Shown piece by piece: positions 27,055 through 34,283 of a stretch of DNA of 49,313 bases (positions within the stretch are counted from its first letter, which is position 1; each line of letters opens with the position of its first letter). Source of the stretch: Acidobacteria bacterium RIFCSPLOWO2_12_FULL_67_14b (GTDB taxonomy: Bacteria; Acidobacteriota; Vicinamibacteria; Vicinamibacterales; UBA2999); assembly GCA_001768615.1 (NCBI GenBank), contig MELE01000092.1, positions 1 to 49,313 on the forward strand. The letters are read 5' to 3'. Under the pieces are notes generated by a model. It ran no database searches. It was not told where the DNA came from and was given only the letters and a program-made list of their open reading frames with translations. Both the position numbers and the translations under genes were made by a program.

Positions 27055-27080
27055 GGGCGGGTCTAAAGACCCGCCCCTAC
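27055..27080 (-). repeat. GTAG-headed palindrome, triad 1
   Basis: On the minus strand: GTAG, then GGGCGGGTCT, TT, AGACCCGCCC, a perfect 10-bp stem. It lies between the DUF1552 stop and the ankyrin gene 1 start region, that is, upstream of DUF1552 gene 1 stop on the map and 16 bases past the ankyrin ATG. The same slot in the other two triads also holds a palindrome with different stem sequence. Confidence 0.75.
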
Positions 27081-27107
27081 CCTGCTCGTTACTGGATCAA
27101 CTCGTGG

Positions 27108-28514
27108 TCAGTCGGCCGCGACCGTCGTGGCCGGCACGGTATTGAGATCGAATGCGCTCGTGCTGTCGCCGAACGACGTGAAGTCGTCCATGCCCAGCAG
27201 GTGCGTCAGCGACAGCATCACGTTGGCCATCGGCGTGCCGTCGGCCGCCCTGAGGTGCCGGCCGCCCTTGAGCGCGCCGCCGGCGTGGCCGGCGAGGAAC
27301 AGCGGGCAGCGCTTGTGGTTGTGCACGTTCGAGTTGCCCATCGGCGATCCGTAGACCACCAGCGTGTTCTCGAGCAGGTTGCTCTCCCCATCAGGCGTGT
27401 CCTTCAGCTTCGACAGGAAGTAGGGAATCATGCTGATGTGGTACTTGTTGATCTTCGCGAAGTCGGTGATGCGCTCGTCGCGATCCTGGTGGTGCGACGC
27501 CGAGTGGAACGCCGCCTTGTAGCCGCTGTCGGGATAGACGCGGTTCGACGCATCGCGGCCCAGCTTGAACGCAAACACGCGGGTCGTGTCCGACGCAAAC
27601 GCCAGCGCCTGCAGGTCGAACATCAGCTTCACGTGCTGCTCGAATGAATCGGGCACGCCGACCGGCGCGCCGGGCAGCTCGCGCTGCTCGCCGGTGCGGT
27701 TGACCGCCTCGACCTGCTGGATGCGGCGCTCGATCTCGCGCACGTCTTCGAGGTAGTCGGCCAGGCGCGCGCGATCGGCCGCGCCCAGGTTCTTGTTGAG
27801 GCGCGCCACCGCGGTGCCGAGCCAGTCGAGGATGCTCTTGTCTTCGCTGCGCCGTTCCTGCCGCTCCGCCGGCGTGGCGCCGACGCCGAACAGCTGGTCG
27901 AATACCGTCCGCGGGTCGCGGATCATCGGCAGCGGCTGGTTCGGCGCTGCCCAGCTGATCGAGTCGGTGTACGTGCACGAGTAGCCGTAGGAGCAGCCGC
28001 CCGCCTGGTCGACGTTCTCGATGCACAATTGCATCGACGGTATCGCCGTCGTCTGGCCGTGCCGCTGCGCGTAGTACTGGTCGAGCGACGTGCCGACGTG
28101 CACGTCCGAGCCCTGGGTCTGCTTCGGGTGCATCTGCGTCAGGAACACCGCGCTCGAGCGGAAGTGATCGCCGCCGATTTCCGGCGCCGTAAAGGCTTCG
28201 GCGTTCCGCACGTCGGTGTTGCTGACGATGGTGATGTCGTTGCGGAAGGGCTCGAGCGGCGCGAGGCTGCTCGGCGTGAGGTCGAAGTCACGCCCCACCG
28301 CCGCCGGCGCCCACATGTTCTTCTTGATGCCGAACGCCGTGCTGCCGGCGGAGCCGTGCACCATCTCGATGGCGGCGAAGCGAATCTTGCCGCGGGCGGC
28401 CTGCGCGTGCGCGGCGCGCGCCGGCACCATCGCCTCGAGGAACGGCAGCGCCATGGTGACGCCGACGCCCTTGAGCACGGTGCGGCGGGAAATGTGCTTC
28501 TGCGTGATGTACAT
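27108..28514 (-). CDS. DUF1552 (HxxSHH) Tat-exported protein 1
   Basis: 468 residues of the HxxSHH/DUF1552 family. The N-terminus has a twin-arginine signal (ISRRTVLKGVGVTMALP). The family motif is visible as HSASHH near residue 335. Also seen are FAAIEMVHGSAGSTAFG, NTDVRNAEAF and VVYGSPMGNSNVHNHKRCPLFLAG. These proteins are distantly like the alkaline-phosphatase-type DUF1501 group; the reaction is unknown. They are almost always next to DUF1592 cytochromes, as here. The start is ATG 28514 after AGGAGAG, which overlaps the DUF1592 stop codon (TAGGAGAG), so the pair is co-translated. Confidence 0.9.
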   Translation of the reverse strand: MYITQKHISRRTVLKGVGVTMALPFLEAMVPARAAHAQAARGKIRFAAIEMVHGSAGSTAFGIKKNMWAPAAVGRDFDLTPSSLAPLEPFRNDITIVSNTDVRNAEAFTAPEIGGDHFRSSAVFLTQMHPKQTQGSDVHVGTSLDQYYAQRHGQTTAIPSMQLCIENVDQAGGCSYGYSCTYTDSISWAAPNQPLPMIRDPRTVFDQLFGVGATPAERQERRSEDKSILDWLGTAVARLNKNLGAADRARLADYLEDVREIERRIQQVEAVNRTGEQRELPGAPVGVPDSFEQHVKLMFDLQALAFASDTTRVFAFKLGRDASNRVYPDSGYKAAFHSASHHQDRDERITDFAKINKYHISMIPYFLSKLKDTPDGESNLLENTLVVYGSPMGNSNVHNHKRCPLFLAGHAGGALKGGRHLRAADGTPMANVMLSLTHLLGMDDFTSFGDSTSAFDLNTVPATTVAAD

Positions 28515-28522
28515 CGTCTCTC

Positions 28523-31042
28523 CTAGCGCTTGTCGGCTTCCGCCGCACGCCGTTCCTTACTGGTTTCGACCAGGCCCATCCTGAAGCCGGGGCTGTTGAC
28601 CACTCCGAGCACGAACGCCGACATCTTGTTGCCGCGCTTGCCGGCGTCGCGCACCACACCGCGAATCGCCGGCATGTCGGTGTGTTCCACCCGACGGCCG
28701 AGCGCGTAGGTCATGAGGCTCTCGGTGAAGCCGGTGAGGAACACGTCCGAGTGCTTCAGCAGCGCCTGGCGCAGGCCCGCGGGGCCGTCCATCCGCGTGC
28801 CGTCGTAGAGATCGCCGACCACGTCGACCGGCACCTCGTTGTCCTTGATCCGCCACGCCCCGGTGACGTCGAAGTTCTCGAGCGCGAGGCCCAGCGGATC
28901 GATCACCCTGTGGCACGACGTGCACGACGGGTTCTTGCGGTGCTCTTCCATGCGCTCGCGGGTCGACAGCATCTTGCCGCCCTCGTTGGCCTTGACCGAA
29001 TCATCCAGCGAGGGCACGTTCGGCGGCGGCGGCGGCGGCGGCGACGCCAGCAGCACCTCCATCACCCATTTCCCGCGCTGCACCGGCGAGGTCCGATCGG
29101 CCACGGAGGTCAGCGTCAGGATGCTGCCCTGCCCCAGCAGCCCGCGGCGATACGCCGGCAGCGTGACGCGCTGGAACGCGCTGCCGCTCACGTTGGGGAT
29201 GTGGTAGTGCTTGGCCAGCCGCTCGTTCACGAACGAGTAGTCGGCCGTCAGCAGGTCGGTCACGCTGCGGTCTTCGCGGACGATGCTGTCGAAGAAGAGC
29301 TCGGTTTCGCGCTTCATCGCCTGCGCGAGCGTGTCGTCGTACTGCGGATAGAGCAGGTAGTCGGGGAAGATCTTGTCGAGGTCCTGCAGCCGCAGCCACT
29401 GCGATCCGAACCGGGTGGCCAGGGCTTCCGATCGCTTGTCGGCCAGCATGCGGCGGACCTGCTTCTCGACGCCGGCGGGCGTCTTCAGCAAGCCGACGGC
29501 CGCGGCCTTCACCAGCTCGGCGTCGGGCACGGTGCCCCACAGGAAGAACGACAGGCGCGACGCGATGTCTTCGTCGGCAATCCGGTAGGTCGTCGACGAC
29601 GCGCGGACGACGGCGGGTTGTTGCTCGAGACGGAAGAGGAAACGCGGGCTCATCAGGATCGACTGCACCGCCATCCGGATGCCGGGCTCGAAGCCGCCCT
29701 TCTTCCGTCCCTGCTCGTAGAAGCCGAGCGCGTCCTGCAGGTCGGCCGCCGAGGGCGCCCCGCGGAACGCCTGCGTCGACAGGCGCTTGACGATCTCGGC
29801 CGCGCAGGATTCCTCTTCGGCCGCGCTCGTCGGGCGGCAGGAGAAGACCTTCAGGCGGCTCGGCGTGTCGGAGACGCCGGTGACATCCGACGGCCCCTGC
29901 ACGGTGAAGTCGCGCAGGTGCGGCAGCATGGTGATGCCGAAGGTGATGCTGACGTCGGCCAGCGTGTTCTCGAGCGGCATCAGCAGGTCGTCGACCGGCC
30001 CGTCGAGCCGCTGCACGAAGGCCGCGGTCACGCGCTGCGGCCCGGCCTTGATGTGCACGGGCGGCGTCTGCAGGTCGAGGTTGTTCTTCGGATCGGTCTC
30101 GCTCATGCGGGTATTGAGGTCGACAATCGCCACGCGCTCGCCGTTGACCGAGAACTCCACCTGCTCGGTCAGCCCGAACGCCGTCATCGAGTTGCGGCCC
30201 ACCAGGCCGCCCAGCGGCTCGTAGTGCAGCGAGGTCTTCAGGATGTAGTGGCCGTCGGCCGGGAACGTGTGGATCACCGAGATGCCGCCGCGCGTGCCCA
30301 TCGGCGCGCCGTCGACCCGCCGCATCTGCGACGACGAGCGGGGGATCTTGTAGGTCGAGGACGTCGCGCTGGCGGAGCGATCGCCCACGGCGAGGCGGCT
30401 GATCTGGCTGGCGGCGCGGAGGTAGCCGTCCATCAGGGTCGGCGAGAAGGTCTGCGCGTCCGCCACGTTGTCGAACCCGTGGCTGATTGTGTCGGGCGGC
30501 AGGTACGCCGTCACCTCGATGTCGACGTCGAGCAGGTCCTTGACCGCGGCGGCGTACTCGGCGCGATTGAGGCGCTGGAACGGGCGCGAGCCCGGATTCG
30601 GCCTTAGCGCCGCCGCCTTGTCCATCCGCGCCTCGAAGGCGGCCGCCATCTCGGTGAGGACCGTGCCCTCGGGCCGGCGCGCGCCCGACGGCGGCATCAT
30701 GCCGGCGCGGAGCTTGCGGATCATCTTCTCGGTGACCTCGCCATGCGCCTCGACCTTCGCCGCGTCGAAGGTCGTGAACGTCAGGCCGCCGGCGCGCTCC
30801 TTGCCGCGATCGTTGTGGCAGGTGGCGCAGTACTGCTTGACCACGGCGGTCTGCTCGTCCGGCAGCATCGTCTTGACGGCCGGCGCATGTGATGCCTGTG
30901 GCGACAAACCTTTCTTGTCCGCCGAAGCGCTTGGCGCGGAGGCGGAAGGTTTGTCGGCCGCGGCCGGCGACGGCGCCTGGCCACTGCCCGCCGCCGACAT
31001 CGAGATGACGAGCGTGCCCAGCGCCCCAATCGTGAGTTTCAT
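28523..31042 (-). CDS. DUF1592-family cytochrome protein 1
   Basis: 839 residues. Signal peptide and low-complexity Ala/Ser/Pro linker, then a c-heme site CATCH near 71, DUF1587-like LNRAEYAAAVKDLL, YLPPDTISHGFDNVAD, a carbohydrate-module-like middle (HIKAGPQRVTAAFVQRLDG), DUF1595/1592 (SPRFLFRLEQ, RLSFFLWGTVPDAEL), a DUF1588 segment with a second c-heme site CTSCH near 707, and DUF1585 (GPAGLRQALLKHSDVFLTGF). Periplasmic c-type cytochrome; substrate unknown. The ATG at 31042 follows the ankyrin gene 2 stop by two bases (upstream ATGs at 31060 and 31051 are possible). It is the first gene of the triad with DUF1552 gene 1. Confidence 0.88.
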   Translation of the reverse strand: MKLTIGALGTLVISMSAAGSGQAPSPAAADKPSASAPSASADKKGLSPQASHAPAVKTMLPDEQTAVVKQYCATCHNDRGKERAGGLTFTTFDAAKVEAHGEVTEKMIRKLRAGMMPPSGARRPEGTVLTEMAAAFEARMDKAAALRPNPGSRPFQRLNRAEYAAAVKDLLDVDIEVTAYLPPDTISHGFDNVADAQTFSPTLMDGYLRAASQISRLAVGDRSASATSSTYKIPRSSSQMRRVDGAPMGTRGGISVIHTFPADGHYILKTSLHYEPLGGLVGRNSMTAFGLTEQVEFSVNGERVAIVDLNTRMSETDPKNNLDLQTPPVHIKAGPQRVTAAFVQRLDGPVDDLLMPLENTLADVSITFGITMLPHLRDFTVQGPSDVTGVSDTPSRLKVFSCRPTSAAEEESCAAEIVKRLSTQAFRGAPSAADLQDALGFYEQGRKKGGFEPGIRMAVQSILMSPRFLFRLEQQPAVVRASSTTYRIADEDIASRLSFFLWGTVPDAELVKAAAVGLLKTPAGVEKQVRRMLADKRSEALATRFGSQWLRLQDLDKIFPDYLLYPQYDDTLAQAMKRETELFFDSIVREDRSVTDLLTADYSFVNERLAKHYHIPNVSGSAFQRVTLPAYRRGLLGQGSILTLTSVADRTSPVQRGKWVMEVLLASPPPPPPPNVPSLDDSVKANEGGKMLSTRERMEEHRKNPSCTSCHRVIDPLGLALENFDVTGAWRIKDNEVPVDVVGDLYDGTRMDGPAGLRQALLKHSDVFLTGFTESLMTYALGRRVEHTDMPAIRGVVRDAGKRGNKMSAFVLGVVNSPGFRMGLVETSKERRAAEADKR
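30902..30956 (-). repeat. Inverted repeat within DUF1592 gene 1 linker
   Basis: CGACAAACCTT (30902-30912) and AAGGTTTGTCG (30946-30956) are perfect 11-bp arms around 33 bases that include CCGCCGAAGCG and GGAGGCGG. It encodes the low-complexity ADKPSAS...ADKKGLS linker after the signal peptide. The arm shares GACAAACCT with the palindrome at 1321. Confidence 0.6.
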
Positions 31043-31044
31043 CT

Positions 31045-32808
31045 TCAGCATGTGATGCACTTGTGGTTGTTCTTCGCGCCGAGTTTCTCGAGCAGCTTGA
31101 TGGTTTCCGGATACGGCTGTGTGCGCTGCACCGGGCCGTTGGCCATGTCCACCGTGGTATTGCCTTCGCGGTTCACGCGCATGACGTCGGCGCCCTTCGA
31201 GACCAGGAACAGAATCGACTCATTGTCGCCCCGCGACGCCGCCAGGTGGAGCGGGGTGTTGCCCTCGTGATCCGACGCGTTCACATCCATGCCCAATTCC
31301 TCGACCAGGTACTTGATCGCGGGCAGGAAGCCGGTGGGCGCATAGCGATGCGAGTTGGCGGCGAACCCTTCGCCGTAGCCGACGCCCGAGGCGGCGTGCA
31401 GCGGCAGGATGCCGGGACCGCCGTACGGCACCGGCGGCACGCCCGACAGGTCCTGCACCTGCCGGATGCCTTCGCCGGTGAACGGCCGGCCGGCGGGCTT
31501 CATCGTCGGGATGTTCGGATCGGCGCCGTGGGCGACGAGCAGCTTCATCGCCGCAACGTCGCTGGCGTAGGCGGCGCGCCAGAACGGCGTCGCACCCGCC
31601 TCGTCCAGACCGGCGTAGTCGGAGTTGTAGGCCTGGTACCAGACCTTGCGTCCGACGCGCGCGTTCGGGTCGGCGCCCTTGTCGAGCAGCGCCTGCATCA
31701 TGTCGAGGTAGGTCGTCTTCTGCTGCTGATACGCCTTCGGGCTCGGATACAGCGACTTCGGCGCCCACTGGATGTTCAGCACCGCGAAGAGCGGCGTCAC
31801 GCCGTTGAACGCGGGCACGCGCGGGTCCGCGCCCTTCTCGAGCAGGTACTTCGCCAGGTCGAAATGACCGTTGATGATCGCCATCAGCAGCGGGCTCGTC
31901 TGGTCGCCGGCGTTCAGCTGGTTGATGTCGGCGCCACCTTCGACGAGCGCCATGACCGTAGCGGTGGAGCCCTGCCGCGTCGCAAACAGCAGCGCGGTGA
32001 GCCCGCCCTGGGTGCTGATCAGCTCGTTGTAACGGAACCCGCGGGTCGCGCCGGCGACGTCGGCGGGGCGGTTGCCCGGCTGGCGTGCGACGCCGTTGCC
32101 ACCGGCGCCGCGCGCCATCGCCTCTTCTTCCGGCGCGGTGAGCGCGAACAGATCGACCACCTTCGTCGTGGCCGCGTGATCGGCGCCGCGCGCGAGCAGC
32201 AGCTTCACCGCCTCGGCGCGGTTGAAGCCGGCGGCGAACATCAGCGGCGTTTCGCCCTTGGCGGCGTCCCTGGCGTTGATCTCGGCGCCGTTCTCGACCA
32301 GGTTGGTGATGGTGCGCGTGTCGCCCGCCGCGGCGGCGATCATCAGCGGCGTGGTGCCGTTGCTGGTCACGGCCTTCACGTCGGCGCCGGCCGACAGCAA
32401 CGCCGCCACCACCGCCGAATGCCCGCCCTTGGCGGCGAGATACAGCGGCGTGTAGGCGCCCAGCCGGGTCGTCGCGCGCAGATTGGCGCCGGCATAGATC
32501 AGCATTTGCGCGAGCTCGGCGTCGCCCTTGATGGCGGCCCAGTGCAGCGCGGTCGTGCCGTCGCCCTGCGCCGCGTTGACGTCGAGGCCCTTCTTGAGCA
32601 ACGCCCGCACGCCGTCACGGTCGCCCCTGCTGGCCGCCTCCGCAACGGGAGCATCCTGCGTTGCTTCGGCGAGCCTCGCCGAAGCGGCGCCGTATGCGAA
32701 TGCGCCGCGAAGGCGGGCCGCCTCCGCAACCGGGGCGTCCTGCGTCGCGGCCGCGACGGCCACCGACAGCAGGACGACACCGCACAACCGCAAACCGAAA
32801 CGTTTCAT
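31045..32808 (-). CDS. Exported ankyrin-repeat protein 2 with HKCxxC tail
   Basis: 587 residues. Signal peptide (MKRFGLRLCGVVLLSVAVAA), ankyrin repeats (TALHWAAIKGDAELAQMLIYAG, TPLMIAAAAGDTRTITNLVENG and others), a Gly/Pro linker shorter than in its paralogues, and the PFWRAAYASDVAAMKLLVAHG segment. The end is KNNHKCITC-stop. Close in plan to the other two copies. The N-terminal segment contains a direct duplication: ATQDAPVAEAA occurs twice, flanking RLRG...SARLAE, the translation of a palindromic element. GGAGAG precedes the ATG. Its stop lies two bases before the DUF1592 gene 1 ATG. Confidence 0.88.
   Translation of the reverse strand: MKRFGLRLCGVVLLSVAVAAATQDAPVAEAARLRGAFAYGAASARLAEATQDAPVAEAASRGDRDGVRALLKKGLDVNAAQGDGTTALHWAAIKGDAELAQMLIYAGANLRATTRLGAYTPLYLAAKGGHSAVVAALLSAGADVKAVTSNGTTPLMIAAAAGDTRTITNLVENGAEINARDAAKGETPLMFAAGFNRAEAVKLLLARGADHAATTKVVDLFALTAPEEEAMARGAGGNGVARQPGNRPADVAGATRGFRYNELISTQGGLTALLFATRQGSTATVMALVEGGADINQLNAGDQTSPLLMAIINGHFDLAKYLLEKGADPRVPAFNGVTPLFAVLNIQWAPKSLYPSPKAYQQQKTTYLDMMQALLDKGADPNARVGRKVWYQAYNSDYAGLDEAGATPFWRAAYASDVAAMKLLVAHGADPNIPTMKPAGRPFTGEGIRQVQDLSGVPPVPYGGPGILPLHAASGVGYGEGFAANSHRYAPTGFLPAIKYLVEELGMDVNASDHEGNTPLHLAASRGDNESILFLVSKGADVMRVNREGNTTVDMANGPVQRTQPYPETIKLLEKLGAKNNHKCITC
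32632..32748 (-). repeat. Palindromic element flanked by 33-bp direct repeats in ankyrin gene 2
   Basis: Two 33-bp copies (32632-32664 and 32716-32748, four mismatches; both begin GGCCGCCTCCGCAAC) flank an element with GCTTCGGCG (32663-32671), AGCCT, CGCCGAAGC (32677-32685) and then GCCGCGAAGGCGGG. The unit is 84 bp, a multiple of three, so the frame is kept. It looks like an in-frame insertion with duplication of the target or a tandem duplication. Confidence 0.7.
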
Positions 32809-32829
32809 ATTCTCTCCGCGGCCTTCAAC

Positions 32830-32858
32830 GTAGGGCCCCCCTTAAAGGGGGGCCCTAC
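32830..32858 (-). repeat. GTAG-headed palindrome, triad 2
   Basis: GTAGGGCCCCCCTT and AAGGGGGGCCCTAC are perfect 14-bp arms around one central base, with GTAG at both ends. It lies between the DUF1552 gene 2 stop (32868) and the ankyrin gene 2 start (32808). Confidence 0.8.
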
Positions 32859-32867
32859 AGGTAACTG

Positions 32868-34268
32868 TCAAGCCACTGTCGATCCGGGCAGCGCCGTGAG
32901 GCCGAACTCGTCGGTGCTGTCGCCGAACGTGTGCACGTCGTCGAGGCCAAGCGCGTGGATGGCCGTGAGCAGCGCGTTGGCCATCGGCGTGCCGTCCGGC
33001 GCCTTGAGGTGCAGGCCGCCCTTGAGGTTCCCACCCGCCTTGCCGGCGAAGAACAGCGGGCAGCGCTTGTGGTTGTGGATGTTCGAGTCGCCCATCGGCG
33101 ATCCGTAGATCACCATCGTGTTGTCGAGCAGGTTGCTGTCGCCGTCGGGCGTGTCCTTCAGCTTCTTGAGGAAGTACGGCAGCATGCCGACGTGGTACTT
33201 GTTGATCTTGTTGAACTCGAGGATGCGGTCTTCGCGGTCGCCGTGGTGCGACGCCGGGTGGAAGCCCGTGGTGACGCCACTCGACGGATAGACGCGGCTT
33301 GACGCGTCGCGGCCCATCTTGAACGAGAAGACGCGGGTCGAATCCGAGGCAAACGCCAGCACCTGCAGGTCGAACATCAGCGCGACGTGCTCGTCGAACG
33401 AGTCGGGCACGCCAATCGGCGCCGCCGGCATCTCGCGCACCTCGCCGCTCTTGTTGTAGGCCTCGACCTTCTGGATGCGGCGCTCGATTTCGCGGACCTC
33501 GTCCATGTAGCTCGCCAGGCGCACGCGGTCGGCGGCGCCCAGTTCCTGGTTCAGCCGGCTCAACTGCCCGCTGATCAGGTCGAGGATGCTCTTGTCTTCG
33601 GCGCGGCGCGCGGCCCGTTCCTGCGGCGTGGCGCCGACGCCGAACAGCTGGTCGAAGGCCAGGCGCGGGTCGCGGATCATCGGCAGCGGCGAGTTGGGGC
33701 CGGCCCAGCTGATCGTGTCGGTGTAGACGCACGAGTACCCGTAGGAACAGCCGCCCGCCTGATCCACGGCTTCGATGCACAGCTGCATCGACGGGATCGG
33801 CGTTTCCTGGCCGAACTTCCGCGCGTAGACCTGGTCGAGCGAGATGCCGGCGCGGACGCCCGACCCCTGCGTCTGCAGCGGGTGCGACTGGGTCAGGAAC
33901 ACCGAGCTCGATCGGAAGTGATCGCCGCCGATCTCGGGCAGCTCGAACGCCTCGGCATTGCGCACGTCGGTGTTGCTGACGATGGTGAGGTAGTCGCGGA
34001 ACGGCTCGAGCGGCGCGAGCGCGGTCGGCGCGAGGTCGAAGTCGCGGCCGACGGCCGCGGGCGACCACAGGTTCTTCTGGAGGCCGAACTTGGTGGCCCC
34101 GGCCGATCCGTGCACCATCTCGATGGCCGCCAGGCGGACCCTGCCGCCGGCCGTCTTGGCAAACACGGTACGCGCGGGCACCATCGCCTCGAGCAGCGGC
34201 AACGCCATCGTCACACCCATTCCGCGCAACACGGCGCGACGGGAAATGTGCTTCTTGGTGATGAACAT
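32868..34268 (-). CDS. DUF1552 (HxxSHH) Tat-exported protein 2
   Basis: 466 residues, paralogue of the other two DUF1552 genes. Twin-arginine signal ISRRAVLRGMGVTMALP; family motif HPASHH near 337; conserved LAAIEMVHGSAGATKFG, SNTDVRNAEAF and VIYGSPMGDSNIHNHKRCPLFFAG. Probably exported folded across the inner membrane with a bound cofactor or metal (inference from the Tat signal). AGGAG precedes ATG 34268, which begins 15 bases after the DUF1592 gene 2 stop. Confidence 0.9.
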   Translation of the reverse strand: MFITKKHISRRAVLRGMGVTMALPLLEAMVPARTVFAKTAGGRVRLAAIEMVHGSAGATKFGLQKNLWSPAAVGRDFDLAPTALAPLEPFRDYLTIVSNTDVRNAEAFELPEIGGDHFRSSSVFLTQSHPLQTQGSGVRAGISLDQVYARKFGQETPIPSMQLCIEAVDQAGGCSYGYSCVYTDTISWAGPNSPLPMIRDPRLAFDQLFGVGATPQERAARRAEDKSILDLISGQLSRLNQELGAADRVRLASYMDEVREIERRIQKVEAYNKSGEVREMPAAPIGVPDSFDEHVALMFDLQVLAFASDSTRVFSFKMGRDASSRVYPSSGVTTGFHPASHHGDREDRILEFNKINKYHVGMLPYFLKKLKDTPDGDSNLLDNTMVIYGSPMGDSNIHNHKRCPLFFAGKAGGNLKGGLHLKAPDGTPMANALLTAIHALGLDDVHTFGDSTDEFGLTALPGSTVA

Positions 34269-34283
34269 CAGCCTCTCCTGTGG

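Noticed and set aside
28997-29050. GGC-rich run in DUF1592 copy 1 as a phase-variable repeat
   Set aside because: It encodes a conserved Pro-rich stretch also found in the paralogues; codon-level bias explains it.
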